Origin: Faecalibacterium prausnitzii
GTDB taxonomy: Bacteria > Bacillota > Clostridia > Oscillospirales > Ruminococcaceae
Assembly: GCA_004558805.1 (NCBI GenBank)
Contig: SFDE01000019.1
Span: 1-34,406 of the forward strand
DNA length: 34,406 nt
Direction: 5' to 3'
Part shown: piece by piece, positions 22,355 to 30,307 of the stretch
Layout: the number at the start of each line of letters is the position of its first letter
Position numbering within the stretch: position 1 is the stretch's first letter
The notes under the pieces: model-generated
Seen by the model: the letters and a program-made list of their open reading frames with translations, nothing else
Databases searched by the model: none
Told to the model about the DNA's origin: nothing
Made by a program: the position numbers and the translations under genes

Positions 22355-23961
22355 GCGGGCGTTTCAGGCGGGGCGGGCGGCGTATAGGTGCTTGGGGTAA
22401 CACCCTTGGGCACGCCCCGCCAGCCCTGGGCCGCAATGCGGTCGATCATGTGTTTGGCCTGCTCAAAACTCCATGTGCCCACATGCTGGAAGCCGTATTT
22501 TTCCAGACAGCGGATCTGTTTTGGTGTGGTGAGGCCTTCATCCCGGCGCTTGTGCAGCCGGTCCAGCAAAAGGCTGGCCTTGCCCGCCGACTCCACCGCA
22601 TCCGGCAGAATGCCCAGCTTTTCGAGGGCGGTGGTCTGCTGTTCGGTGGGCGGCCCGGCTTCCCAGCCAAAAGCCGGTACATAGCCGGACAGGTCCTCGG
22701 CCTGAATGCTCATTTCGTATTGGAGCGGGTCCACCAGTTTTGCCTTTTTGCGGCGCTGCTCTTCCAGCTGCTTGGCAAGGGCTTCTTCCCGCTGGGCCAC
22801 CACGTCCTCTCTGGCCTGGGCGGCGGCCTCCTCGATGTCCTCCGGGCAGCCGGTCTCGGCCAGATGCTCGGTCATCTGGCGGGCCACAGTGCGGTCCTCA
22901 CAGACCAGGTCTGCCGGGCGGCAGAGCTCGTGCTTGTCGGTCATCCACAGGAAATCCAGCAACAGCAGGTCGGTCTTGCCCGGGGAAAGGCGGGTGCCAC
23001 GCCCCACCATCTGGCTGTACAGGCTGCGGACCTTGGTGGGGCGCAGCACCACCACGCAGTCCACGGAGGGGCAGTCCCAGCCCTCCGTGAGCAGCATGGA
23101 GTTGCACAGCACATTGTATTTGCCGGCGTCGAAGTCGGCCAGCACCTGCCTGCGGTCGTCGCTCTGGCCGTTGACCTCGGCAGCCCGGAAGCCGTAGGTG
23201 TTCAGCAGGTCCCGGAACTTCTGGCTGGTCTTGATCAGCGGCAGGAACACCACCGTTTTGCGGCTCTTGCAGCGCCGAGCCATTTCGGCGGCGATCTGCT
23301 CCAAATACGGATCAAGGGCTGTGCCCAGGTCGCCCACGGCGTAGTCGCCGCCGCTCATGGTCACGGATGTAATATCCAGCTGCAGCGGGATGGTCTGGGC
23401 CATGATCTTGCACAGATAGCCTTCCTTGATGGCGTCGGTCAGCTTGTACTCAAAGGCCAGGCTGTCGAACACCTCGCCCAGATTGCGCATGTCGCCGCGG
23501 TCCGGCGTGGCGGTGACGCCAAGCACCTTGGCCCCGCTGAAGTAGTCCAGGATGCGGCGGTAACCGTCGGTGATGGCGTGGTGGGCCTCGTCGATGATGA
23601 TGGTGCCGAAATAATCCTGCGGGAAGCGTTCCAGCCGGGCGGTGCGCTGCAGGGTCTGCACGCTGCCCACCACCACCCGGAACCAGCTGTCCAGGCAGGT
23701 GGATTCGGCCTTTTCCACGGCGCTGACAAGGCCGGTGGAACGCTGCAGCTTGTCGGCAGCCTGTTCCAGCAGCTCGCCCCGGTGCGCCAGAATGAGCACC
23801 CGGTCGCCGGCACGCACCTGATCGGCAGCCACCGACGCAAACACAATGGTTTTGCCGGTGCCGGTGGGCAGCACCAGCAGGGTGCGGGTGTGGCCGGCGT
23901 CCCACTCGGCGTGGATGCGGTCACGGGCCTGCTGCTGGTAGGGTCTCAGTTCCTGCCCCAT
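22339..23961 (-). CDS. SF2 DEAD/DEAH-box helicase
   Basis: The 540-residue helicase has all main motifs: LRPYQQQA (Q-like), PTGTGKT at 32-38, IIIDEAHH with DEAH at 124-127, VTATPDR (motif III, with T in place of S), LLTEGWDCPSVDCVVVLRPT (motif V) and QMVGRGTR (motif VI). It resembles the SSL2/UvrB-like helicases that replace RecBCD-type partners in Clostridia phages. The start shares one base with the DUF669 stop, and the C-terminal 130 residues (TEQQTTALEKLGILPDAVES...) hold a small helical domain seen in this group. Role: remodelling of replication or recombination intermediates. Confidence 0.92.
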   Translation of the reverse strand: MGQELRPYQQQARDRIHAEWDAGHTRTLLVLPTGTGKTIVFASVAADQVRAGDRVLILAHRGELLEQAADKLQRSTGLVSAVEKAESTCLDSWFRVVVGSVQTLQRTARLERFPQDYFGTIIIDEAHHAITDGYRRILDYFSGAKVLGVTATPDRGDMRNLGEVFDSLAFEYKLTDAIKEGYLCKIMAQTIPLQLDITSVTMSGGDYAVGDLGTALDPYLEQIAAEMARRCKSRKTVVFLPLIKTSQKFRDLLNTYGFRAAEVNGQSDDRRQVLADFDAGKYNVLCNSMLLTEGWDCPSVDCVVVLRPTKVRSLYSQMVGRGTRLSPGKTDLLLLDFLWMTDKHELCRPADLVCEDRTVARQMTEHLAETGCPEDIEEAAAQAREDVVAQREEALAKQLEEQRRKKAKLVDPLQYEMSIQAEDLSGYVPAFGWEAGPPTEQQTTALEKLGILPDAVESAGKASLLLDRLHKRRDEGLTTPKQIRCLEKYGFQHVGTWSFEQAKHMIDRIAAQGWRGVPKGVTPSTYTPPAPPETPAWDVW

Positions 23962-24449
23962 CAGAATGCCCCCTGCGTCCAGCCCTGCGAGGGTGCCGCC
24001 TTGGGTGCCGGGGGCGGCAGGAAGCGCTGCACCTCGTTGCTCTGGCCGGTCTCACCGGCGTGAGGGCCGCTCTGTTTGGTGTACTCCCGGACGCCCAGCT
24101 TGCAGATGCCCTTGGCACCTACCACCTCGTTCCAGCGGGGGCGGAAGGTTTCGCCCCGCTTGCACTGGCCGATGCTCTCAAAGAACGCGCCCAGCAGACC
24201 CTGGGTCTTGGTATGCAGGTACAGGCGGTGGGTCACGGTGGTGTCGCCCTTGGCCCCGCCATAAATGCGCAGGGTCAGTTTTGCCATGGAGCAGGGCGGC
24301 AGCTTGGCCCCGCCCTCATAGCGGGCACGCTCCATCTGGGTCACTTCAAAGGGGTACTCGCCCTCCGGCAGCAGCACGAATTCCTGCTGCTCGTTGGTAA
24401 ACTCGTCATCCCAACCCAAAGCGAAACCTTCGTTGTTCATCTCGTTCAT
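23961..24449 (-). CDS. DUF669 family protein (ssDNA-binding-like)
   Basis: The 162-residue protein fits DUF669: LPEGEYPFEVTQMERARYEG, then AKLTLRIYGGAKGDTTVTHR and FFESIGQCKRGETFRPRW. These proteins occur beside Sak4-like ATPases and SF2 helicases and probably bind single-stranded DNA. Acidic residues cluster near the N-terminus. AAAGGAG lies before ATG 24449. Confidence 0.88.
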   Translation of the reverse strand: MNEMNNEGFALGWDDEFTNEQQEFVLLPEGEYPFEVTQMERARYEGGAKLPPCSMAKLTLRIYGGAKGDTTVTHRLYLHTKTQGLLGAFFESIGQCKRGETFRPRWNEVVGAKGICKLGVREYTKQSGPHAGETGQSNEVQRFLPPPAPKAAPSQGWTQGAF

Positions 24450-24475
24450 AATGCTTCTCCTTTATTTAATGTACG

Positions 24476-25573
24476 TTAAAACGGCAGGTCACGGCTGTCC
24501 AGAACCATCTGCAGCACCTGCGGCCATGCGGCGATCAGGCAGCCCTCCACAAAATCCATGGGGTAGTCCTTGATGGGCATATCCTCCGGGAAGTAGCCCC
24601 GCTCGCCCACTACATGCTGCAGCTCCTCCGGCGTGACGTTGTTGGCACTCATGAGCGGAGCCAGTTTTTCCGGCACGCCCAGGGCGACCAGATCCGGCGT
24701 GAGCAGGGCCTTAGGAACCTCTTCACGGGGCGGTTCCGGCTGTGCCTGCGGGGTGGGCAGGATGTCGGCATCCGGCTGATGTTTGGGCTGCGGGGCAGGA
24801 GCCGGGGCGTACTGCACCGGCGTCTGGGTAGCTGCCGGTGCGCTGCCGCCGGGCAGGCAGTGGGCAATGCTGGCGTAATCAAAGGGCACCTCCTCCGGCA
24901 GGTCAAAGCGGTTCTTGGCGTCCCAGCAGGCGTGGTGGGTGGTGTACAGTACCCGCTTGCCGCCGCTGGCCTTGTTCTTGGCGTTTGGGCCGCTGCCGGC
25001 CTTTTCCACCACCGTTTTGTAGTTGGCGAAGAGGAGCATATCGCACCACTCCCGCAGGAGGGGTTCAGTCTGCTTGGTGGTCTTCATGGTCCAGCGGTCA
25101 TAACTGCCCGCCGCGTCTGGCTGCTCGAACTTGGTGATGGCCGCGTGGGCGAGGATCAGCACATGGTGGCCGCTGTTCAGCACCTCCTCGAGGGCGTCGA
25201 GAAGCCTGCCGAACTCCTCCTTGACGTAGGTGTAACCCTTGCCGTAGCCGAAGCCCTCGAGGCCGTCCACCTTGGCTTTGGCGCAGATGGCGTCGATGGC
25301 CAGACGCTCGGCCCAGTCGGCGGTGTCGATGACCAGCGTACCGCAGGAAACTTCGCCCCGGGTGACGGCCCGCACCTCGTCCAGCAGCATGGCCCAGCTG
25401 GTGGGCTGGGGCAGGCGGGCAACATTGAGCCGCTTGGTGCCGCCCTCGGTGTCGATGAAAACGGGGTCCGGGAAGTGAGAGGCAAATGTGCTCTTGCCGA
25501 TGCCCTCGGGGCCGTACAGTACGACCTTGACCGGGGTGTTCAGAATGCCGGTGGTGATGGAATAGCTGCTCAT
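24476..25573 (-). CDS. Sak4-like RecA-fold ATPase (AAA_24)
   Basis: The 365-residue protein has Walker A GPEGIGKS at residues 21-28, followed by FIDTEGGTKRLNVARLP, and Walker B GTLVIDTADWAERLAIDAIC; HHVLILAHAAITKF is the sensor region. This is the AAA_24/Sak4-type single-strand annealing or recombination ATPase common in Gram-positive phages. The last 110 residues are Pro/Gln-rich and then helical. ATG 25573 overlaps the previous stop and has AAAGGAG; the frame runs 7 codons further upstream without benefit. Confidence 0.88.
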   Translation of the reverse strand: MSSYSITTGILNTPVKVVLYGPEGIGKSTFASHFPDPVFIDTEGGTKRLNVARLPQPTSWAMLLDEVRAVTRGEVSCGTLVIDTADWAERLAIDAICAKAKVDGLEGFGYGKGYTYVKEEFGRLLDALEEVLNSGHHVLILAHAAITKFEQPDAAGSYDRWTMKTTKQTEPLLREWCDMLLFANYKTVVEKAGSGPNAKNKASGGKRVLYTTHHACWDAKNRFDLPEEVPFDYASIAHCLPGGSAPAATQTPVQYAPAPAPQPKHQPDADILPTPQAQPEPPREEVPKALLTPDLVALGVPEKLAPLMSANNVTPEELQHVVGERGYFPEDMPIKDYPMDFVEGCLIAAWPQVLQMVLDSRDLPF

Positions 25574-26877
25574 CAGAAAGCTCCTTTCGTCCATGTTCTG
25601 GTCTGAGCGGGTGCGGCGGACAGGACAGGCAGGTCAGCACCCTTGACCATACCGTCCTCAATGATGATCTGGCACTCGCTGCCGGTGGAAACGCGGGTAG
25701 CAATGGCCTGCAGGCCCTCGGCTTCCAGCCAGGCGGAAAACTCCTGCAGGGTGGTCATGTCCATCTGCTCCAGCTTGTCCAGCAGAACAAAGCCGCAGTC
25801 CGGGTTCAGCCGGCGCACGATAGCGGCGGCCACCCGCAGCTGGTCACTGCCGGACATATCCCGCCAGTGCTTGCCGTTGTAAGTAAGGACGCCGTCCTCC
25901 ACGCTCAGCCCCGGCAGCGGCAGGTCTGCACCGTTCAGCAGGGCCAGACGCTCTTTGCGCTTCTGCTCGATGGCATCCGTAAGCTTGTCGTAGTCGCTGG
26001 CGTACTTGGCAGCTTCGTCCTCGGCGCGGGCTTTTTCGAGGTTGGCCCTGACTTTCCGGTTCGTCTCCTCGATGCTCTGGATAGAGGCTTCCAGCTCGGC
26101 AGTGGATTCGTCCTGCAGGTTCTCGGCAGATTTCCGGGCCGTGCAAAGCGATTCATTCACTTCGTCCTGCTCCTTCACCAGCAGCGCAAGGGTTTGTTCC
26201 AGCTGCGTGCGGCGATCTGCCAGCACACGGGCTTTCTCTTCCAGCCCGGCAAGATTTTGGCGCAGCCGCTGATTCTCGCCGTTGCGGGCCAGGATCTCCT
26301 GCTGCTGGCGGATGAGGTCGGAGGCGCTGACCGGTTCTTCCGGGGCATCTGGGTAGGAGATCAGCTCCTCGGCAAAGTGCTTTTTCTGCTGGGCCAGCTG
26401 GCCGGTGAAGGTGCGCTTGTCGTACAGCGCCTTGATCTCCATGTCCCGGACGTGCAGCTCGGTGCCGATGCCGATGATGCGCAGCAGGATGTCCGCTTTC
26501 TCCTTGTCGGATGCTTCCATGAAGCGGGGCAGGTCAAGGGCCAGCGGCTCGATAAAGGCATTGAGCAGCTGCTGGCCGCTGCGCCGCCCGGTGGGGTCGG
26601 TGACGGTCAGGGTGCTGTTTTTGCCCTTGCGCTCCACAATCACGCCATTGGAAAGGGTTACCTTGAGGTGAGCGGGAGCCACGGCCCCGTCCCGCTGTGC
26701 GGCATTGGGACGGAAGCGGTCGCCGCCCAGCGCCCAGGCAAGGGCATCCAGCACGCTGGTCTTGCCCTGATTGTTGTTGCCGCCCACGAGGGTGAGCCCA
26801 GTGGGGGCGGGGGTGAGCGCAACGGCCTTGATGCGCTTGACGTTTTCGGCCTCAAGGGCCGTGATGGTTACAGACAT
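25573..26877 (-). CDS. SbcC/RecN-like SMC-type ATPase
   Basis: The 434-residue protein has Walker A GGNNNQGKT at residues 32-40, a central coiled coil (residues about 185-330), the ABC-type signature DMSGSDQLRVAAAI and Walker B CGFVLLDKLEQMD. It is a short SMC/RecF-like ATPase of the kind that works with the Sak4/DUF669/helicase set in phage recombination. No nuclease partner (SbcD-like) is found in the window. GGGGAGG precedes ATG 26877, which overlaps the end of the upstream gene by 10 bases. Confidence 0.85.
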   Translation of the reverse strand: MSVTITALEAENVKRIKAVALTPAPTGLTLVGGNNNQGKTSVLDALAWALGGDRFRPNAAQRDGAVAPAHLKVTLSNGVIVERKGKNSTLTVTDPTGRRSGQQLLNAFIEPLALDLPRFMEASDKEKADILLRIIGIGTELHVRDMEIKALYDKRTFTGQLAQQKKHFAEELISYPDAPEEPVSASDLIRQQQEILARNGENQRLRQNLAGLEEKARVLADRRTQLEQTLALLVKEQDEVNESLCTARKSAENLQDESTAELEASIQSIEETNRKVRANLEKARAEDEAAKYASDYDKLTDAIEQKRKERLALLNGADLPLPGLSVEDGVLTYNGKHWRDMSGSDQLRVAAAIVRRLNPDCGFVLLDKLEQMDMTTLQEFSAWLEAEGLQAIATRVSTGSECQIIIEDGMVKGADLPVLSAAPAQTRTWTKGAF

Positions 26878-28328
26878 TTGGATACCTCCCCTTGGATCTG
26901 TCCGAGTGTGTGAACGAGCATATTGGTCAGCTGCTCCCGCTGTTCGGGCGGAAGCCTGCGGAGGGACGGAACCACCATTTTGCCGATGTTCTGGAAAGAG
27001 CGGTCAGCCAGCAGCACGTTGTCATAGGAGCTGTGGGCATCCTGTTCACTGCCGGAAGCGGCCTGTTCCAGCTGTGCCCGCAGGTCGGCGGTCATCTCGG
27101 CGGCCATTTCCCTGGCCTGACGCTCCACCTCTTCCTTGTCCACCACCGTGGTGATGGGTTGCTTCTTGAGTGCATCATTCTCGGCCTTGAGCTTGTCGCC
27201 CCGGAGCTTGGCCGCTTCGGCCACCTGCCGGGAGCCAGCAAGCTGGTTCTCCGCGTCCTTGGCTCTCTCTTCGGCTCTGTCGCGCTCGCCTTCGGCCTTC
27301 TGGCACTGGAGCCGGGCAGCAATGCGGTCCTCGTCTGCATCGTGGTAGCTCTGCTGGAGCTTGGCGTTCTGTTTTTTCAGGCCGTCAATATCGGCAATGT
27401 AGACACCCTGCTGATCCAGCAGCGTTGCCCGCATGGCAGCGGCTTCCTCGTACTTTTCGTGGTACTCGTGTGCAGCTTTCCGCGCCTCTTCCTCGCGGGC
27501 TTCGGCAGAGTCGGCGCGCTCTTTTTCGGCTTTGAGCTGGGCCATCAGCTCCTGATACTCTTTGTAAGTAGTGATGTCACCGGTAAAAACGGCTTGCTTG
27601 ACCACCTCCGGGGTGCTGGGCTTGGCCGCAGCATACAGCAGTTTCATAGGCTGAACGTCCAGAATGGACTTGCCTTCCAGCTGGATGTTGCCGAACTGTT
27701 CGGCAACCCTCACCATGTTTTCGCCAGTGTCCCGGCTGATGCCCACGGCGGCGCACCACTTGCCCCAGCTGCCTTTGTAGTGACTGGCGGTCAGGTCGTG
27801 GGCGTGCTTTGCCGCCATGATCCGTGCCATGTTGCCGGTGATAAAGGTCTGGGCGTCCTGCAACAGCAGGGCGTTGGTCCGCTCGTCTGCCCCAAAGTCA
27901 AAACCGGGGGCGGCGGGGCTTTCAAAAGCGGGCGCCGAGATAGTGGATGGGACCGCACCGTCCGTCTCCGTCACAGGACTTGTCCCCTCCGGCGCCGCCG
28001 GAGCGGGCAAAGGGTCCCCGGCAGGGTCCGGGGTGTCCGGGGTCTCCTCCACCGGGTCCACCGGCGCAGACTGACAGGGCTTGGCGTTTGCCAGCGCCTC
28101 GGTCATATCCAGACTGATCTCGTAGTTGTCCAGCAGGGCAAACTCTCCGCTGTCGGAAAAAAAGGACTCCGGTGTCAGGGTCCGGAGCGCCGCTTTGGCA
28201 CGCTGGAATTTTGCCGTCATCAGGTGGCTCTCCTTCCAGACGCTCCGGGATGGGTCCCACCGCCAGAACCGCCCCCTGTGATAAGCATAGATCATGGCGT
28301 TGGCTATTTTTTTACAGATGATATCCAC
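26868..28328 (-). CDS. DUF3102 coiled-coil protein with extra N-terminal region
   Basis: The 486-residue protein has three parts. Residues 1-75 (GRFWRWDPSRSVWKES and TAKFQRAKAALRTLTPESFF) form a small basic region, 76-145 a Pro/Ala/Glu-rich linker, and 147-260 the DUF3102 domain (ALLLQDAQTFITGNMARI; GSWGKWCAAVGISRDTGENM), followed by a long coiled coil to about 410 and a conserved helical end. DUF3102 is often next to replication genes; its role is unknown. GTG 28328 has GGAGG at 9 bases; ATG 28220 inside also has AAGGAG, so a shorter product may be made. Confidence 0.8.
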   Translation of the reverse strand: MDIICKKIANAMIYAYHRGRFWRWDPSRSVWKESHLMTAKFQRAKAALRTLTPESFFSDSGEFALLDNYEISLDMTEALANAKPCQSAPVDPVEETPDTPDPAGDPLPAPAAPEGTSPVTETDGAVPSTISAPAFESPAAPGFDFGADERTNALLLQDAQTFITGNMARIMAAKHAHDLTASHYKGSWGKWCAAVGISRDTGENMVRVAEQFGNIQLEGKSILDVQPMKLLYAAAKPSTPEVVKQAVFTGDITTYKEYQELMAQLKAEKERADSAEAREEEARKAAHEYHEKYEEAAAMRATLLDQQGVYIADIDGLKKQNAKLQQSYHDADEDRIAARLQCQKAEGERDRAEERAKDAENQLAGSRQVAEAAKLRGDKLKAENDALKKQPITTVVDKEEVERQAREMAAEMTADLRAQLEQAASGSEQDAHSSYDNVLLADRSFQNIGKMVVPSLRRLPPEQREQLTNMLVHTLGQIQGEVSKCL

Positions 28329-28360
28329 TTGCTAAAACCTCCAAAGTATGATATTCTTCG

Positions 28361-28387
28361 GGGTGATGGGCGTCAAAACCATCACCC
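28361..28387. other. Perfect hairpin over a stop codon
   Basis: GGGTGATGG (28361-28369) and CCATCACCC (28379-28387) are exact inverse complements with a 9-base loop. The - strand structure covers the stop codon of the zinc-ribbon gene and ends 33 bases before the GTG of the DUF3102 gene. No T run follows, so it is not a standard terminator; RNA processing or stability is possible. Confidence 0.5.
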
Positions 28388-28702
28388 TTTGGAGCTCGTC
28401 GGTGCCCCCGCACCGGCGGGCTTTTTGTTTTTGGTCAGCATATACTTGCCGTAGCTCATGCCCGCCTGCCGGGCGGCAAGGGCGTCGGCGTGGAGCTGGC
28501 GGCGGCTCTCGGCGGTCTGCGCCTCCCGCCTGCGGCAGGTCTCCCGCTGGGCATAGGCGGCACGCTGCCGGTTCTGCAGCAGGTTGGAGTGCTTTGCCGC
28601 ACAGGCGGGGCACCGCTTGCAGGTGGGACCCACCTGCTCCATCACCCTGCCGCAGTCCACGCAGGTGCGGGTGTAGATCTTGCAGTTCTGGTCCTTTTTC
28701 AT
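28382..28702 (-). CDS. Zinc-ribbon phage protein
   Basis: The 106-residue protein starts with a zinc ribbon (CVDCGRVMEQVGPTCKRCPAC, C13-C33 region), followed by a long basic helix (NRQRAAYAQRETCRRREAQT) and GMSYGKYMLTKNK at the end. Such proteins occur in early operons of Clostridia phages; nucleic acid binding is likely, function unknown. ATG 28702 overlaps the upstream stop (ATGA) and has GGAGGAG at 8 bases. Confidence 0.75.
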   Translation of the reverse strand: MKKDQNCKIYTRTCVDCGRVMEQVGPTCKRCPACAAKHSNLLQNRQRAAYAQRETCRRREAQTAESRRQLHADALAARQAGMSYGKYMLTKNKKPAGAGAPTSSKG

Positions 28703-29007
28703 GCTCCCCACTCCTCCTTGTCGCCCGGATACTCCGGGTTGCGGGCGTGGGTGCGGCGGATGCGTCCGTAGTCCTCCTCGCCCTCGACATCCTCATAGTT
28801 GAGCCATCCTGCGATGGTCATCAGCCCCGCCCCCAAAAGGCAAGCCAGGATGATGGGGGCGGCATGGACAGCGTCCTCCACCGCCCATGCGGCAGGGGAT
28901 ATCACCAGCAGATGCACGATGCCGGCATTGAACCAGACCAGCACCTGGGCTGCGCCTACGCCAGCCAGAGCGGCGACGGTGCAGATGGCTGCGATACGTT
29001 TTTTCAT
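28699..29007 (-). CDS. Small two-helix membrane protein
   Basis: The 102-residue protein has a short positive N-terminus (MKKR), one hydrophobic helix (IAAICTVAALAGVGAAQVLV) and a second (APIILACLLGAGLMTIAGWL), then an acidic cytosolic tail. AAGGAGG precedes the ATG. No family is recognised. Position in the early operon hints at an effect on the host envelope or superinfection, but that is only a guess. Confidence 0.7.
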   Translation of the reverse strand: MKKRIAAICTVAALAGVGAAQVLVWFNAGIVHLLVISPAAWAVEDAVHAAPIILACLLGAGLMTIAGWLNYEDVEGEEDYGRIRRTHARNPEYPGDKEEWGA

Positions 29008-29035
29008 GGTCAGTCCTCCTTACCAGACCGTAGGC

Positions 29036-29260
29036 TTAATACGCATGGGGCACCTCCGGGAAGAAATACTCCCCGATTTTTTCTTGCGGGATGTGTAGTG
29101 CTCTGCAGATGATGACGATCTCGTCACTCCTCCAAGGTTGTGTCCCCTTGAGCCGTGCGGTCATCGTGTTGGAGCTTACCCCAATCAGGGCCGCAAGTGC
29201 GCCCTGATTGAGATCCTGGTCTTCTGCCAGACGACTGATTTTGAGATAAGGCTTTTTCAC
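29036..29260 (-). CDS. XRE-type HTH regulator (Cro-like, second)
   Basis: The 74-residue protein has a clear helix-turn-helix: DLNQGALAALIGVSSNTMTA with recognition helix SSNTMTARLKG, and WRSDEIVIICRALHIPQEKI after it. GTG 29260 has AAAGGAGG at 8 bases and is a better start than GTG 29269. It lies second in the PR operon, so it may tune early expression or act as Cro or Xis. Confidence 0.85.
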   Translation of the reverse strand: MKKPYLKISRLAEDQDLNQGALAALIGVSSNTMTARLKGTQPWRSDEIVIICRALHIPQEKIGEYFFPEVPHAY

Positions 29261-29276
29261 GTTGCTCACCTCCTTT

Positions 29277-29296
29277 GATGTAACTTCACCGGTTAC
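29277..29296. promoter_or_regulatory. Third operator-like dyad between the two HTH genes
   Basis: GTAAC (29280-29284) and GTTAC (29292-29296) form a dyad, and the 10-mer GATGTAACTT (29277-29286) is repeated at the edge of the PR operator (29517-29526). It overlaps the ribosome site of the downstream HTH gene. Binding by repressor or Cro is inferred. Confidence 0.4.
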
Positions 29297-29494
29297 TCAG
29301 TGGCCGAAAAATACAGCCTGCGGATTGTCGATACTTAAAAGCTCTACAATCTTTGAGGCTTCGTCCGTGCCAAAGACACGTTTCTTGAGCTTGCGTGTTA
29401 AGGTCTGCTCCGAAATTCCAAGTTCCTGAGCCAACATTTTTTGAGTGTAGCCTGCTTTGACCATGTACGACTTGAGCAAATTGACGTTTACCAC
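29297..29494 (-). CDS. Small HTH regulator (Cro-like, first)
   Basis: The 65-residue protein contains AGYTQKMLAQELGISEQTLTR, a canonical helix-turn-helix, followed by KIVELLSIDNPQAVFFGH, as in phage Cro/XRE proteins. GTG 29494 has GGAGG at 7 bases; the longer frame to 29569 runs over promoter PR. It is the first gene transcribed from PR opposite the repressor, the Cro position. Confidence 0.85.
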   Translation of the reverse strand: MVNVNLLKSYMVKAGYTQKMLAQELGISEQTLTRKLKKRVFGTDEASKIVELLSIDNPQAVFFGH

Positions 29495-29520
29495 ACTTTC
29501 ACCTCCAAACGGCCTCGATG

Positions 29521-29573
29521 TAACTTGTGAGGTCACAGGTATAATAACACCATATTTGTGACCTGTCAAGTTA
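29521..29573. promoter_or_regulatory. Paired operators flanking PR
   Basis: TAACTTGTGAGGTCACA at 29521-29537 and TGTGACCTGTCAAGTTA at 29557-29573 are inverse complements in 15 of 17 positions. The first holds a perfect TGTGA-2-TCACA palindrome. One site covers the -35 box of PR, the other lies just past its -10 box at the start of transcription, so bound repressor would block PR. Confidence 0.7.
29541..29569 (-). promoter_or_regulatory. Early promoter PR
   Basis: On the - strand TTGACA (29569-29564) and TATTAT (29546-29541) are spaced by 17 bases. It drives the Cro-like gene and the whole early operon and is embedded in the operator pair. Confidence 0.85.
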
Positions 29574-29597
29574 TTTTTGGCAATTGAATTAAAAATA

Positions 29598-29626
29598 TTG
29601 TAAACTTATGGTTTATCTGCTATACT
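29598..29626 (+). promoter_or_regulatory. Repressor promoter PRM
   Basis: TTGTAA (29598-29603) and TATACT (29621-29626) are spaced by 17 bases, and the ribosome site AAAGGAGG follows at 29636-29643. It is divergent from PR; the nearest operator lies 25 bases upstream of its -35 box, so the repressor need not block its own promoter. Confidence 0.75.
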
Positions 29627-29651
29627 ATAGACATTAAAGGAGGTGCTCACG

Positions 29652-30290
29652 GTGACTGTAGGTGATCGCATTCGAAAGGTACGTCAGGAGCAAGACGTAA
29701 CCCAGCAGGAGCTTGCTGACTACATTGGTGTATCAAAGCAAGCTGTATATAAGTATGAGAATAACATTGTAACAAACATACCGACAGATAAAGTAGATGC
29801 CATTGCAAAACGGCTGAGAGTGTCTCCCGCCTACCTGATGGGCTGGGAGGAGCAGCCCGCTCCGGCTGCATCCAGAGAACCTACCGTTCCGCCGGGCTTT
29901 GAGCCGATGCCAGCCATGGATGTGGTGCCGCTTGTGGGGCGGATCGCCTGCGGTACGCCCATCACGGCAGAAGAGAACATTGATCAAATGGTGTGCGTGC
30001 CTTCCCGCTGGCACTCCACCTTTACGCTGACCTGCAAGGGTGACAGCATGGAACCTCGCATCCATGATGGCGATCTGGTGGCGATTCGCAGCCAGCCAGA
30101 GGTGGAGAACGGCGAGATCGCTGCTGTGCGGATCGGGGAAGAGGCCACCCTGAAGCATGTCTATCTGCACGAGAACTTCATTGAACTGCGGCCGGAGAAT
30201 CCGGCTTTCAGCAGCATCATCCTCAGCCGGGAGGATATGAACACCGTTGTCATTGAAGGCAAGGCCGTGGGGCTCTGCCGGGATATCTGA
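29652..30290 (+). CDS. CI/LexA-type repressor with S24 peptidase domain
   Basis: The 212-residue lysogeny repressor has an N-terminal XRE helix-turn-helix (VTQQELADYIGVSKQAVYKY) and a C-terminal self-cleavage domain. The catalytic Ser132 lies in GDSMEPRIHDGD and Lys168 in ATLKHVY; the probable cleavage site is Cys100-Gly101 in GRIACGTP. RecA-triggered autocleavage should thus allow SOS induction. GTG 29652 is 8 bases after AAAGGAGG. The stop overlaps a downstream ATG by one base (TGATG). Confidence 0.95.
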   Translation: MTVGDRIRKVRQEQDVTQQELADYIGVSKQAVYKYENNIVTNIPTDKVDAIAKRLRVSPAYLMGWEEQPAPAASREPTVPPGFEPMPAMDVVPLVGRIACGTPITAEENIDQMVCVPSRWHSTFTLTCKGDSMEPRIHDGDLVAIRSQPEVENGEIAAVRIGEEATLKHVYLHENFIELRPENPAFSSIILSREDMNTVVIEGKAVGLCRDI

Positions 30291-30307
30291 TGTTGGAGGA
30301 AGTTAAG

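Noticed and set aside
20033..22387. Long + strand open frame of 784 codons
   Set aside because: Antisense of the primase-helicase, which has clear motifs; the + frame has none.
28332..28796. - strand frame of 154 codons over the zinc-ribbon gene
   Set aside because: It overlaps the better frame with clear CxxC motifs and ribosome site.
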